Below are positions 45,373 to 56,445 of a DNA stretch of 64,000 bases, in pieces. Positions within the stretch are counted from its first letter, which is position 1. Each line of letters opens with the position of its first letter. Origin of the DNA: Vanessa cardui (Eukaryota > Arthropoda > Insecta > Lepidoptera > Nymphalidae); the NCBI RefSeq assembly GCF_905220365.1, contig NC_061124.1, positions 10,170,501-10,234,500 on the forward strand. Reading direction: 5' to 3'. The translations under genes and the position numbers were made by a program. A model generated the notes under the pieces. It was not told the DNA's origin. It ran no database searches and saw nothing but the letters and a program-made list of their open reading frames with translations.

Positions 45373-46287
45373 TGTATCGGTATTTGGGGTTTTATCTGCA
45401 CGTTTAAAAGTTTACCATATATATTTAAACATTATCACAAACTTTACATTGAATATTCATAGATTCTCATTTTATGCACTCGTATGATTTACCTTTCATC
45501 TAAAAACAATTTATATGACACATACTTCAACCATTATAATTAAGATACAGTTTTAAAATCTATATCAATGAAAGAAAAACAAATCTTTATATAAAAACAA
45601 TAATCCTTTGATCTGTTTCTTACTCAAATTTCTGACATTATAGTTTTGGCAATTACACAGGCATAACACATAACACAGATTAAATAATGATTTTATTAAG
45701 TCCATAGACATTGGCAATAAGAACAAATGTAAGCACTGCTTAATCGTACGTTACCGATGCGACGCCGAATTTGGGAGCTTTACTATTATATCCCTTGTAT
45801 CTGTAATTACATAGGAGTACTTATCATTCGGACGGTGTTACAAAATTATTTAAGTATTGCTACTTGTTGGTAAGAAAGAATATACCGTAAGAGGTATCAA
45901 CTCAAACATGCTAGCATAAATTCGCATTGGTAGATCTTATTTATTTTTATATAATATGATTGCTAACATCGTAATAATTAGTGCTTTTATAATTCTTATC
46001 AACGATTATATTGAGAATCGATTACTTCTGTTGTAAAATTTTAATCTAAATAATAGAAAAATATTTTTATGATTGATTTGCCTTAAATTTTTAAAAGAAA
46101 AACATACAGAAGTCACGGTGACATAAGAAAAGTTTGGAACAGTTGTACCAAATGACTGATAGATGAATATAATTTTTATCCTTAAGAAAATAAAGTATAA
46201 AACGACTTGTGAATCAACTTTGTGTACAAATTACAGTTTTTGATATTTTATAAATAAAATTATTATAGATTTAACATAGGAATTGTC
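45373..46287. promoter_or_regulatory. Divergent intergenic region MED12 / PIN4
   Basis: The 915 bases between the two start codons must hold both promoters. AT-rich, no repeat family recognised, no TATA/initiator pair obvious. The GC-richer piece at 45745-45770 (GTACGTTACCGATGCGACGCC) is the only compositional landmark. Confidence 0.4.
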
Positions 46288-46776
46288 ATGCCGCCAAAAA
46301 AACAACCAGAGAAAGGTGGTAAAAGTGCTGGAGGTAATAAAACTAGCGGTGGTGGCAAATCGAGTGGTGATAGTAAAGGTTAGAAAAAAATACATGTTGT
46401 TTTATAAATGTATAAATAACAACACTCCTTTAAAAATAATCTTATTTCAAATTTAGAAGCCGCAGGAAAAGAAAAAAAAGGTGGGACAGCTGTCAAAGTT
46501 CGGCATATATTGTGCGAGAAACAATCAAAATGTTTGGAAGCATTGGAAAAATTGAAAGCTGGACAAAAATTTCCTGATGTAGCGGCCGCATACAGTGAAG
46601 ATAAAGCAAGGCAAGGGGGAGACCTCGGCTGGATGACCCGAGGTTCTATGGTCGGGCCATTTCAAGATGCGGCTTTTGCTTTGCCCATATCTTCAGTCAC
46701 GAATCCTATATACACCGATCCTCCGATTAAGACAAAGTTTGGCTACCATATTATAATGGTTGAAGGCAAAAAATGA
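46288..46776 (+). CDS. PIN4: Parvulin-type peptidyl-prolyl isomerase PIN4 (Par14)
   Basis: Two exons, 46288-46378 and 46457-46776 (donor GTTAGA, acceptor ATTTAG), 136 residues. Residues 1-40 are a Lys/Gly/Ser-rich basic tail (MPPKKQPEKGGK...), as in human PIN4, which binds DNA and pre-ribosomal particles. From residue 43 the parvulin fold follows: KVRHILCEKQSKCLEALEKL, AAAYSEDKARQGGDLGWMTRG, GPFQDAAFALPIS and a FGYHIIMVE C-terminus. The enzyme catalyses cis-trans isomerisation of Xaa-Pro bonds in the nucleus or nucleolus, with roles in ribosome maturation. Length fits the family (about 130). The stop TGA overlaps the ATG of the next ORF. Confidence 0.93.
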
Positions 46777-47347
46777 ACGAAATGGTTTTGGAGTTTGAAT
46801 ATTTCTGGGCGATACTCTTGTTATTTATAATGGAAAGAATTTGTTGTTTGCAAGAACAATTTGATAAAGATTTACTAATTCTACCGGATCCCCAGCGGTC
46901 CAATGTATCATTGAGTTCTAATACTGATGAAGTTGTTAATACAGAGTAAGTTGGGTAATCTTTCTGACTCATAGTTGTACATTTCTGAGAATTAAAGAGG
47001 TCATCGTTTAATTTTTACATATTGACCTGAGACATACAGGTTTCCCTACAATGTTTTTCTACCACCAACAATTTGAACCATTGGACTATTTGAACCTGCT
47101 ATCTTGCTTAGGATCTACCCACTTGATCAACTGTATAATTTCATATTTATCAGGTCTTGAGTATGTTTTAATTAACTATTGTTGCAGTTACGGTTTGAAG
47201 CTTAGTTTTCTACGTTTGTACCGTTTGATGCATATAACATTGCTTCTAACACTTGCAAACTTTTGTAATATATGCCTGTGGTTCATCATGGCTAAGAAAA
47301 TGTCGTCCAGAAGACTAAAGTATATGTTAAATATAAGTTCATCTTAA
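46773..47347 (+). CDS. Putative small two-helix membrane protein, overlapping PIN4 stop (unrecognised)
   Basis: Two exons, 46773-46945 and 47188-47347, joined by a strong donor (GA/GTAAGT) and an acceptor TTGTTGCAG, phase 2, giving 110 residues. The ATG overlaps the PIN4 stop as ATGA; a second in-frame ATG lies at 46782. Residues about 8-25 (EFEYFWAILLLFIMERICC) are hydrophobic, either a signal anchor or a first helix. The middle is Asp/Ser/Asn-rich with a sequon (NVS). A second helix follows (LMHITLLLTLANFCNICLWFIM), then a basic tail MAKKMSSRRLKYML. I do not recognise the family. AATAAA lies at 47377. The support is coherent splicing and topology; conservation is untested. Confidence 0.5.
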
Positions 47348-47376
47348 ATATATATACTCTGAACTGTTTGTATAAA

Positions 47377-47382
47377 AATAAA
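47377..47382 (+). terminator. Poly(A) signal after the PIN4 / membrane-protein pair
   Basis: AATAAA 30 bases after the stop codon at 47347. I saw no AATAAA between the PIN4 stop and this site, so both ORFs may share it. Confidence 0.45.
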
Positions 47383-47835
47383 ATGCATTTTTACAGTTAA
47401 ATTTTTATTATTTATTGTTTATTCATAAAAATAGTGTTTTTAGATATATATGTAGGATTTCCAATTTACATTTACATTTGATTGGAAATAGAGCAAATAC
47501 CATATATCATGTTATACCGGCTTATACAATATTTGGGTATCAGTAAAAGATATAATAAATTAAAGCAGTCTTTATTAAATAAGTATTTGTTGGTTTTGTA
47601 CTGACTACTTGTATGCTTAAATACTGAAATAAATATTCAATGAGGTAAGACTTAAATCTAAGATAACATTTGAATTCAAAAATGTTATGAGAAATTTATT
47701 CGGTTCAAAATGTTTTCGTTCGTAACTATCTACGTTACGCGTTGTTGGAATATCGTAGAGATTTTTTCTTTTATGACAATTTGTTTACATTTATGATGAT
47801 TATTAAAATATTACAATGCGTTATGACGTTGAATC
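47383..47835. other. Convergent 3' region of PIN4 pair and lectin gene
   Basis: AT-rich. A minus-strand AATAAA at 47695-47700, about 135 bases after the lectin stop, and another at 47571-47576 could end the lectin mRNA. No other gene seen. Confidence 0.45.
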
Positions 47836-50800
47836 TTAGACTCTCAAATTCGGATTCGTGTAGCGGACGTATTTCAGGAGCGCGTCATTCTCTTCGCAGA
47901 CGAATGGTTTGCGATGATGGCAGGCAACGTCATGCCAGTGGACGCCATCATTGTAGAAATTGTTTAGAATCGCCACGCAGTGTTCCGCAGCTCCACCCTG
48001 GATCAGCTCCTGAAAACATTTATTCATCAATACCTACATATTGTTTATTCAAATATGAAAAATAATTGCCGTTTTATATACATTATTTAGAGGCACGTCT
48101 TTAAAAACTTGATTATCCTAAGACTAGTATAGTTTGCAGATACTTTAACAAAGTTGGTATGTTGTATAAATTATTCTTGCGTTTTACGAACTCTTCATTT
48201 AGTTTTCTATAAACGTTCGTAACAAGAAGTGAAAATTACATAAGAAACCACATAATGCAAGGGCACGAAGGCATTATGAGTGACTGTGACGCAAGCAAGG
48301 CGGATGCGGATGATCCTCAGGACGCAGTAGTTGCGTACGCCGTGCGACGAGTGACGACCGAGTCACGGCGAAAGTAGTGAGAATCAAACAATATGTTGCG
48401 TCTCGCGACATAAGCTGAATATCGATAAGCTTTTGTACAGGTTGTAGAAAGTGGGTTGCAGGCATGCGGGTACGCCCTTCGGCGAATAATTTGCAGACAC
48501 ATAAATATTTACACCGCTTTCGTTTTCATTACGCGTCATCCTCACTGTTAACGAACGAGCCTTAATGGCAAACATTACTTAACCATACGTGGAATTTGTT
48601 TTGTAATAATGTGCCACTTATTCCGTAATAATTAATAAAGCGTAGATACGTAATTCGTCAACGACAAATATGTTTTTAAAGTTCTTGATATATAAGTATA
48701 TAAATACAATTTTACATAATAATAATGTTTCGATATAAGCTTGGCTGATATTATTAATTATAAGATATGTACCCTGTTGTCAGGTTGGGGTTTGCCAATA
48801 CCGCCGCCTTCTGACCAGTCGTTTTGTTGGCGGTTCGTAGTGGGAGCAAGTTTTTGAAGCTCTGCAGTCCAGAACCATCCGTTGACCTCGTTGGGCAGAA
48901 GATCCGGTCGGTTGCAGCCTTTGAAGTCGCATAAGCGACCCGAAGTCCATATGTATTTTACCTTTAATAAAAGCAAAGCAACCATTAGTACACTCACTTG
49001 GTAAAGATTTCCTCTCCTCAAATGTGGATAAAATAAAAAAGGAATAGTAACACTTTTTTTAATTTATTGTATGCGCTTGTTTACTAAACAATTTCGAAGA
49101 CCTGATGTAATAAAATAATATAAAAAGTAATAGTTATGATTCGAAATATAATGTGAATGGAATAGCATAATTGGAATGCTAATTCGAAGATCAAGGTTAG
49201 GCAATGAAAATGCCACCTAGTCTGTAGAAAATACATTTTTATGTTCGAGACAAAACTAAGTTATGTAAAATTATTTTTCAATAAAATAATATAAAAAACG
49301 CTGACATTTCCAAGATCACTTTTTCAAAAGACTTTAAGATTTTACGTACCTCTCAAATTAACAGCCAAAACACTAAGCATAATCTAGTTTGTCAATATTT
49401 AAATAATCCAAGTTCCAATAATACGAACTATCTAAGTAAATATTTCATTCGGTAATTATACATATATTGATAAACGACTTATCCCACGATGTAAAAACAT
49501 CGTTACTTACGTGAAGTGAAACTTGGAAAAGGAAAATTAACTATTGTTCAGGTACTACTCGTCATGCATCGTAAAACAATTGAAGTTTGTCAAATTCAAT
49601 ACATGTTTGAATTTGTAACGATATTTAAACAACAAGCACGTCAAATTCTTTGAGGTACGAAATTAAGGCTCTACTTTCTAGTTTAATTGTTTAAAAAAAA
49701 AAAAAACGTTTTCACTTCTTACAAGCAGTGGGTGTACCTGAAGTATGTAAAATGTTAATGACGAGAATACTTTGTCATGTTAAAACGCCGGTCAAGGATG
49801 AAGCATTAGCGTCTTTTGTTTTGCTAGCATTGAAATTTCCAAGTAAGTGCCACACGAAGTTTATATAAACACGTTAAACGATTTGAGTCCAATTTACCAA
49901 CGATTCAAAGACAGGATAAGAATGTTTACTGCGTTGTTGAACAAACTAGTAATGAGTATGTTAATACGAATAGGAATTTAAGTTTAATATATTCAAGATT
50001 GGATGTATACGGTCTCGCTTTTTACTTGTCACATATTTGTTGTGTAACAAACTAATGTTATTTACGTGAAAGATTTAAATTACCTTATCTTGAACGATAC
50101 GAGCTTTCACCCATTCATTTTCGTCACTTGTTTCCAAGGAGACAAGGTCCATGCAACGCTGACGACAGTAGTTTCGTGCACTCAGCCAGTCCTCTTCAAC
50201 TCCACGTAAGGCCGGGTCCCTCCACGAGAAAAAGTAACCCTTGTCTAGTAAAGAAAAAATAGCATAAAGTTGTGGTTACAAATATTTATAATAGGTACCG
50301 GTTTTTTATGTTAATAACATTTTGTGTTTGTTTTTTTATATATTATCGAACATAATGAACCATTAACATAAATTATTTAAAACAGTTATTGTACATTTTA
50401 TTAGATTTACACTATTTATAAATACTTTATATAATCAGTTTCCATGACCATATATTGTATTATGATAAAAATAAGTGGTAGAAAAAGATCTGTTGTTTGT
50501 ATTTGACGTCTTCTTAAAGAATATTTGTTTAAATTATGTATTTGATATATTTAATATAATGGTAGTGCAGGTGATATATTTTGAAATGAAAAATTTAATA
50601 TCCGTATGTAGTAATCAGTCATGTGTTACTTTACAAAATTATTAATGTTTTATTAAACTGTAAGTTGAGATTGTTCAAAGAAAGCTTCGGGTCAAATGTT
50701 AGAGGTGAAGGTTTATCAAATATTATTGTCTATGATTGGATATTTTCAAATTTATTTTAGAAAGTCCTTTCTAAGATCGAAGGGAAATTAAAATATCGTT

Positions 50801-52168
50801 TAATATACTTTTATTGGAAGGATATTGAAAATATTTGATCACATTTAAAAAAGAAAACTGTGTAATCACATGCCTTTCGTCTAATAGAACATACGTACAG
50901 ATTATCTATTAATTATTAGATATTATGACCTGATACGTGAACGTAATGTGCACGATGTCATTGTATGCAGCATGGGAACGCCTTTCGATGGAAAAGTAAG
51001 TAACTTTCCATACAGAACTAAAAAGAATACACATTATTGTGCAGCGCTACTAGGTTAATTTAAAACAAGACGCAGTTTAGCTACCGCATATTTCGTATGA
51101 AATACATACTTGCTTAAGAAATGCAGAAAGTTTAATTGGAAATCAAAAATAAATAAAATGTAAAAATATATAGCCGCCCGAACAGGGACTTGAACCCTGG
51201 ACCCTTGGATTAAAAGTCCAATGCTCTACCGACTGAGCTATCCGGGCTGTGAAGAATGAGTGGAAATTATTGAACTAATTTTAAGCGTGTTGACTCATCA
51301 TTACATCTTCAATGGACTTTAAAGTTTAAATGATGCTTATGAGAACTCATTATATTGGAATAATAAATATTAAATTGTACGAAGCTTTATGTATTTTCTC
51401 AAGGAACAAATCTGGGTTATCTTAGATATATTATAGAGTCCCGTTTAGAAACAGGTTTACTTATCTAGCATCCGGGAAGAAAGAGATAAGCGTAGCTGAC
51501 GCATTTTTAAACATGTAGTTTTTATATGAGCGTCTCTTCGTGGTCTTTGGTTCGACAAAAAATATGCTCAGAGACTTCCGTGTAAAGTAATCTATTAATA
51601 TCAGGTAAGTACATTGTTCTGTGTTTAGTAGAATGTTTAATATGTATGTTTTGCTATAAAAATATTTAAACTACTTTATAATTAGTAAGATAATCATTTC
51701 GAAGCGATTCTTTCTAAAAAATAAAAAAAAATACATATCACATGTGTCTGTTAGTTTGAAATCATTTGACTTTTAAAACGATCAAAGTTTTGTGAATTAA
51801 ATACATATTATGATATAACATAATAAAATATGATTATGTTAGATTTGGGTGGCTTTACAAAAGTTTAAAGTCGTAACACAAAAGCAGGATCAGGGCTGCC
51901 GTTATTATGGCAAGGTACCACCCACTCATCAGATATTTGTTTTTTAATCTGTAATTTATTTTTGTTATGTAATTACAGTGCTAGTCAGCTAACTTTTTTA
52001 TCTTAAATCTGTGTTTTTTTTTTTTATAAAATACAACTTACTGTCGGCGTATCTCTCATGAATGACGCGTTGCACACACTGTGATGGCACTGGAGGTTCT
52101 AGGATGCGTCCGTTTGGGAACTGCGCATGCGCAATCGCCAGCACCGATAATAACAGGAATCGTTTCAT
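47836..52168 (-). CDS. Clect27-like: Secreted C-type lectin (single carbohydrate-recognition domain)
   Basis: Four coding exons: 52042-52168, 50084-50244, 48773-48961 and 47836-48009, all GT-AG with consistent phase, 216 residues. Residues 1-15 are a signal peptide (MKRFLLLSVLAIAHA). One C-type lectin domain follows: YFFSWRDPALRGVEEDWLSARNYCRQRCMDLVSLE, GWFWTAELQKL, QPD at 155-157, AEHCVAIL (C170), HWHDVAC (C189) and PFVCE (C197). QPD is the galactose-type motif; the usual WND calcium motif is WHD here. The protein should act outside the cell; insect relatives serve in cuticle, haemolymph or immunity. I suggest similarity to fly Clect27 from recall only. A non-coding first exon and promoter lie near 53842. 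The first intron to the start codon has acceptor TTATAG at 52172-52173. Confidence 0.88.
48250..48520. other. GC-richer unassigned block in lectin intron
   Basis: Contains GGCGGATGCGGATGATCCTC, CGTACGCCGTGCGACGAGTG and ACCGAGTCACGGCG in an otherwise AT-rich intron. No splice-supported exon and no family match. Perhaps a decayed element or an enhancer. Confidence 0.3.
51175..51247 (-). tRNA. tRNA-Lys(TTT): tRNA-Lys (anticodon TTT)
   Basis: A 73-base cloverleaf read on the minus strand. The acceptor stem GCCCGGA pairs with TTCGGGC (one G-T pair), discriminator G. The D arm is in TAGCTCAGTCGGTAGAGCA (box A), anticodon stem-loop TTGGACTTTTAATCCAA, T arm CAGGGTTCAAGTCCCTG (box B). Anticodon TTT decodes lysine. 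It lies inside the lectin's second coding intron (50245-52041), on the same strand as the lectin. All arms pair, so it appears functional. Confidence 0.93.
51900..51930 (+). repeat. Dispersed repeat C, small fragment
   Basis: AAGGTACCACCCACTCATCAG matches the start of repeat C. The rest is missing. Confidence 0.4.
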
Positions 52169-53805
52169 GATCTATAACAAAATTAAACATTTTAGATAAA
52201 GCTATTATAACAAGAAGAAAGGAAAAAAATATTTTTCTTACTTACTGTAAGAAATTGCGATACGCGAATTCTTATATTTAAATTAATCAAAAAAAAAATC
52301 TTAGTCTAATAAAGTTGCATGGATAAGCAGGTTTGGATCGTCATTTTAAAAGATTTAGTTAATTCTATACATGACACCGATTCAGAATGTATGACGTAGC
52401 AAGTGCTCAATCGTTAATTAAATACATAAATATCCTTGACATTGAATACCACCAATTATTATTTATAAGTTATATTAAATATATCCTTTGATATGTTAAT
52501 AAAAGGGATTCAATTATATATTGTTTATTAGTTCCATACGTATCCATTATGAAAAAAACTGTATACTAATTAGATGACATATAACCTGAAACTGGTTAAA
52601 AACTTATTTTGTTTTGTTTATATTTTTTTTATATATCTAAAGTTATATAGTTCCTTATGCTTATGGCTGCGCTTAATGGGCTAGAGCGTAAAAAATTTTA
52701 TCCCCGGTCTGGCTAATAAATTTAATGTGATCTGACTTTCTAAATAAGTTCTGACTATTAATCTAGACTTCAAAAAATTTAGAAATCGCTTTAGGCTGAT
52801 AATTGAACAATTTATTTACATTATTGTTTATAATGAAAAAGCAAAATATTTAATGAACGTGCTTAATAATGTTAATAGCAAACCATATATATTCAGGTTA
52901 TTATTACTAAACTATTCGAAGAATAGTTAAAAAAAACAACAACATTAAAAACCATCTTCTAAAAAAAATACTCGTCTTGTCATAAAACCCCATAGAGTTC
53001 AATGAACGTTCCTTCGATTCGGAACTTAATTTTAAATTAATATATTCCATAAAGAAGGCATTTTGTTATTAAACAGTTATAATTTTATCGCAGTAGTCAA
53101 ACTGGTTATAGAAATCTTATTTATGAGACATTTTTATTTTAACCGATCACGGAAAGACCTTATAGAAGGATGTGCAGTTTTAATTAGATTTCGCACCGTC
53201 AGTTGTATCGGCGATTAGAAAATGCCAATAATGTTTTTATACAGCTTAAAAGGTCAAGCAATCGTGTGGTCACAACCAACAATAGACTCGGTACAGTGCT
53301 AATTCGTCAACGTCAAAAGGATCTTCAAATTACAATGTTTACAGTAATATTAGTGAACCGTTAAGATAGCAATTATTAAGAATTTAACGAATGTATTACT
53401 AAGTAAAGAGTTAAAGTTGTTTACAAACACTTTCCATTCAATGGTTTACAATGGGTTACGTAAGGAAATCGAGAATCTGGACCGGTTCTAGGGCTATAGA
53501 AAGCGACCTTGCCCTCAAGATGGTTCGTTCCTCTCAAATTTCGACCTTTGGGCTATTTTCTTTTTTTTTTTTTTGACTGGAGGCAAATAAGTTATATTGA
53601 TTAACCGATTAACTTCTATATAAAAATCTTTTAATTTAATTGTTATCATGTTATTTAAATACATTATTAGGCTCTAATTTAGTTTATTTTATCTTTAATA
53701 ATTTAAATAAGTATAAATAAACCATGAATTTTCAAAGCACTTCAATGTAATGTTTGAAAAAAAAAAATAATTATTTTTAAATTAAACGTTAAAAAAAAAA
53801 CTCAC

Positions 53806-53842
53806 GATGTGGTCTGTCTGTCTTCCGGAACCGTCACTAACT
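53806..53842 (-). other. Predicted non-coding first exon of the lectin gene
   Basis: From the initiator A at 53842 to a GTGAGT donor (53800-53805). Spliced to the acceptor before 52171, it gives a 5' UTR of only about 40 bases ending ATC-ATG. The start coordinate follows from the promoter described next to it. Confidence 0.55.
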
Positions 53843-53872
53843 GATGCGGCGGCATACTGCGTGCGTTTTATA
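53839..53872 (-). promoter_or_regulatory. TATA box plus initiator of the lectin gene
   Basis: On the minus strand TATAAAA occupies 53872-53866 and the arthropod initiator TCAGTT occupies 53844-53839. The T of TATA is 30 bases before the initiator A at 53842, the standard spacing. Confidence 0.65.
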
Positions 53873-55079
53873 TGGAGGAAAGCCTCGCCTCCGGATCTTC
53901 AAGGTATCCGACAATCCTGTGGGGTGTTTGAAAATAGAAGTTTAAATTTTCGTCTCAATTGTAGAGACTATATTTTTTATATTACCGAATTCGATTTAAC
54001 GTCAAAATAAAAAATAAAAACTATTTAGATTACTCGTATATTTAGAAAAAAAATATTGTTATATATTGTTGAAATAATAATCTCTTTAAAATGAACTTAA
54101 TCTTTTAAATATCACATTTTAAAATTTAATTTATCTATCTCCTTAGATTAATTTTAAGTATTTTTTTTACTGTGTTCTGCTTTCAAATTTAGAAACAAAA
54201 AATAATTCGCATATCCAAATTCCAATATGGTTTATAAAATAAGTGTTACTGTGTCCATATTGTTGTGGGATTAGTCATGGAGAAATTTGTTGGCAAAATA
54301 TCGTTAACCGGATAATGACGAAGCCTTTACAAAATGTATTACGAAAAGGTAAAGAAAAAAAAAGAAAAATTGTCTATTAATAAATTACTTAAAATATATT
54401 TTTACATCTTAAAAATATTTCAAAACAACCAAACTATGTATGTAATTTTTTGAAAGTACATATTATATGTGATATTTTCTTTCATATTACATTACAATAA
54501 GATATAATAAATATCTATCAATGAAATAAGAAAATAAATAGTGATTAACAATAGTCAATAAGCGATAACTTAACAACATAACAAAATAGTAACAATTAAA
54601 CCTATTGTTTTCCTTGTGAACGACAAATAAACAAAAAATAATACTTCACTTGACATAATCAAAATATACCATGTTTTTAAAGGCATCAATAGTACCTTTT
54701 ACTGAAGCTTATGGATGAATTTAAATGGTATCTATGTGAATCTAGAACGTTCTGTTGGCAGACCGCGGTGCGTTTACATACGTGCCAGTATTGTTAATCT
54801 CTGCTTTCTTTGTTCGTATATAAGTTGGTTGTCTTGTCGATTTTTGGAGCATAGTTTACAAAAGAACACCGTAGCTTTTTTATCTGATGGTCATTGTAAC
54901 TGCATATATGCGATAACGCGAGCGTACATTTTAGCTTATGATAGGGCTGTACTCAACCCTATCAGTACAGCAATTAGTATTTTAATTACTTGAAATTAAA
55001 ATACTTAATTCGAAAACAAATACTATTTTGTATTTCTTTTTCGATTACTCATTATTCTTAACAGATATATATGTACTTG
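53873..55079. other. Gene-poor AT-rich stretch upstream of the lectin
   Basis: No supported gene. The plus ORF at 54715-54993 has no domain, no splice context and lies beside a MITE. It is treated as chance. Lectin regulatory DNA may lie in the first few hundred bases. Confidence 0.45.
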
Positions 55080-55417
55080 TAATAAGACACAAATTAGATG
55101 TAGCATCGGAAAATGCAATGGAATGAAAATAAAACCGATTACTGAAGATTTACGCAACAAATGCAAATAGCTCCCTATCGCGCTATTCGACGCTATTGGT
55201 CGCTATAGATTCACGCGTCAGAGAAAGCAAGTGCATGTAAATCGACGCGTCAAATTGACGAATATATTGGGTCATATGACATTACAAGTTATAACGTTTG
55301 TGTAAAGATCATATTCGCATCAGAAATAAATTTTGATAATTTGGGATAGCGTACTTAATTCGGATGTGATCGGTTTTACGAATTTTGCCGATGCGACATC
55401 TAAGTTGTGTCGTACTA
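55080..55417 (+). mobile_element. MITE D, copy 5
   Basis: 338 bp, left end slightly diverged (TAATAAGACACAAATTAG), right end GTTGTGTCGTACTA followed by TA. Body as in copies 1, 2 and 4. Confidence 0.8.
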
Positions 55418-56148
55418 TACTAGATGGTAATATATTCATCAGATATTCTATAGACAATTTTCTAGATTGGCGATATCAATAAAGTATTTACATATTGTCA
55501 TATTTTTGTTTTAATCAGGAATAGTGTGAGCAAGTGAAACATCTTATAAATGTGCAATCGATGAAACAAAAATTCTGCTGATATCCGGTTCCTGGAAAAG
55601 TCATACATAAAGTTTACCACTTCATATGTGATTTTTGCTCATTAAACAAACCTGCTCTTACTGCCATTGATACGAATTAGAGAGGGTGTCGTTGTGGTTT
55701 AAGACAACCTCAGTCCCTCCACTCCACTCTACTTCTTTTTTTATAGATAGTTCCACTACATTAGTTTTGCTTTTTGGTAGGTATTTAGCAATAATTTCCA
55801 TGATAGATCTGATACGAATAGAAATTTCAAATCATTGCTTTAAAAGGTCCTTGTTCTACGGACATATTTAAATTTTGATCCTTTAGAATAGTTCAATAAC
55901 CTATCTATTTAATATGTCTTTAAAAGTTAGAATATTATTGGAGTAGGTTCATCTTAATAGAATATTAATGAGAAACATAACTATAACCTGTTAGGTGAAT
56001 AGTTGAAAAAAAAAAATGTTTATGCCAAGGTAAAAAATTAAACTGTATTTAGCTGTTTTTTGTAAGGTACTATGTGTAAAGTATTATCATCAAAAAGCTC
56101 TTTGTAGATACATACTTATCGTTTAAGTACATATTTCTAAAAAGAGCT
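55418..56148. other. AT-rich intergenic DNA
   Basis: I see no gene or recognisable repeat here. The short plus ORF at 55686-55871 has no support. Confidence 0.45.
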
Positions 56149-56445
56149 GAGATGGCCCAGTGGTTAGAACGCGTGCATCTTAACCGATGATTGCGGGTTC
56201 AAACCCAGGCAAGCACCACTAGATATGAGATGCTTAATTTATGTTTATAGTTCATCTCGTGCTCGGCGGTGAAGGGAAACATCGTGAGGAAACCTGCATG
56301 TGTCTATTTTCATACAAATTCTGCTACATGTGTATTCCACCAACCCGCATTGGAACAGCGTGGTGGAATATGTTCCAATTTCTCTCCTTAATCCATTAAG
56401 GAGGAGGCCTTATCTCAGCAGTGGGAAATGTACAGGCTGTTACTT
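56149..56445 (+). mobile_element. SINE family B, full length
   Basis: GAGCTGAGATGGCCCAGTGG head, B box GGTTCAAACCC, ends GGGAAATGTACAGGCTGTTAC. The 3' region has a small internal change (CTTAATCCATTAAGGAGGAGG). Confidence 0.85.

Noticed and set aside
46457..46776. Annotating PIN4 from the internal Met at 46510
   Set aside because: That start would remove KVRHILCE, the first strand of the parvulin fold; the upstream exon gives the expected basic tail in frame.
54715..54993. 92-codon plus ORF in the gene-poor region
   Set aside because: No domain, no splice signals, and the protein resembles random AT-rich translation.
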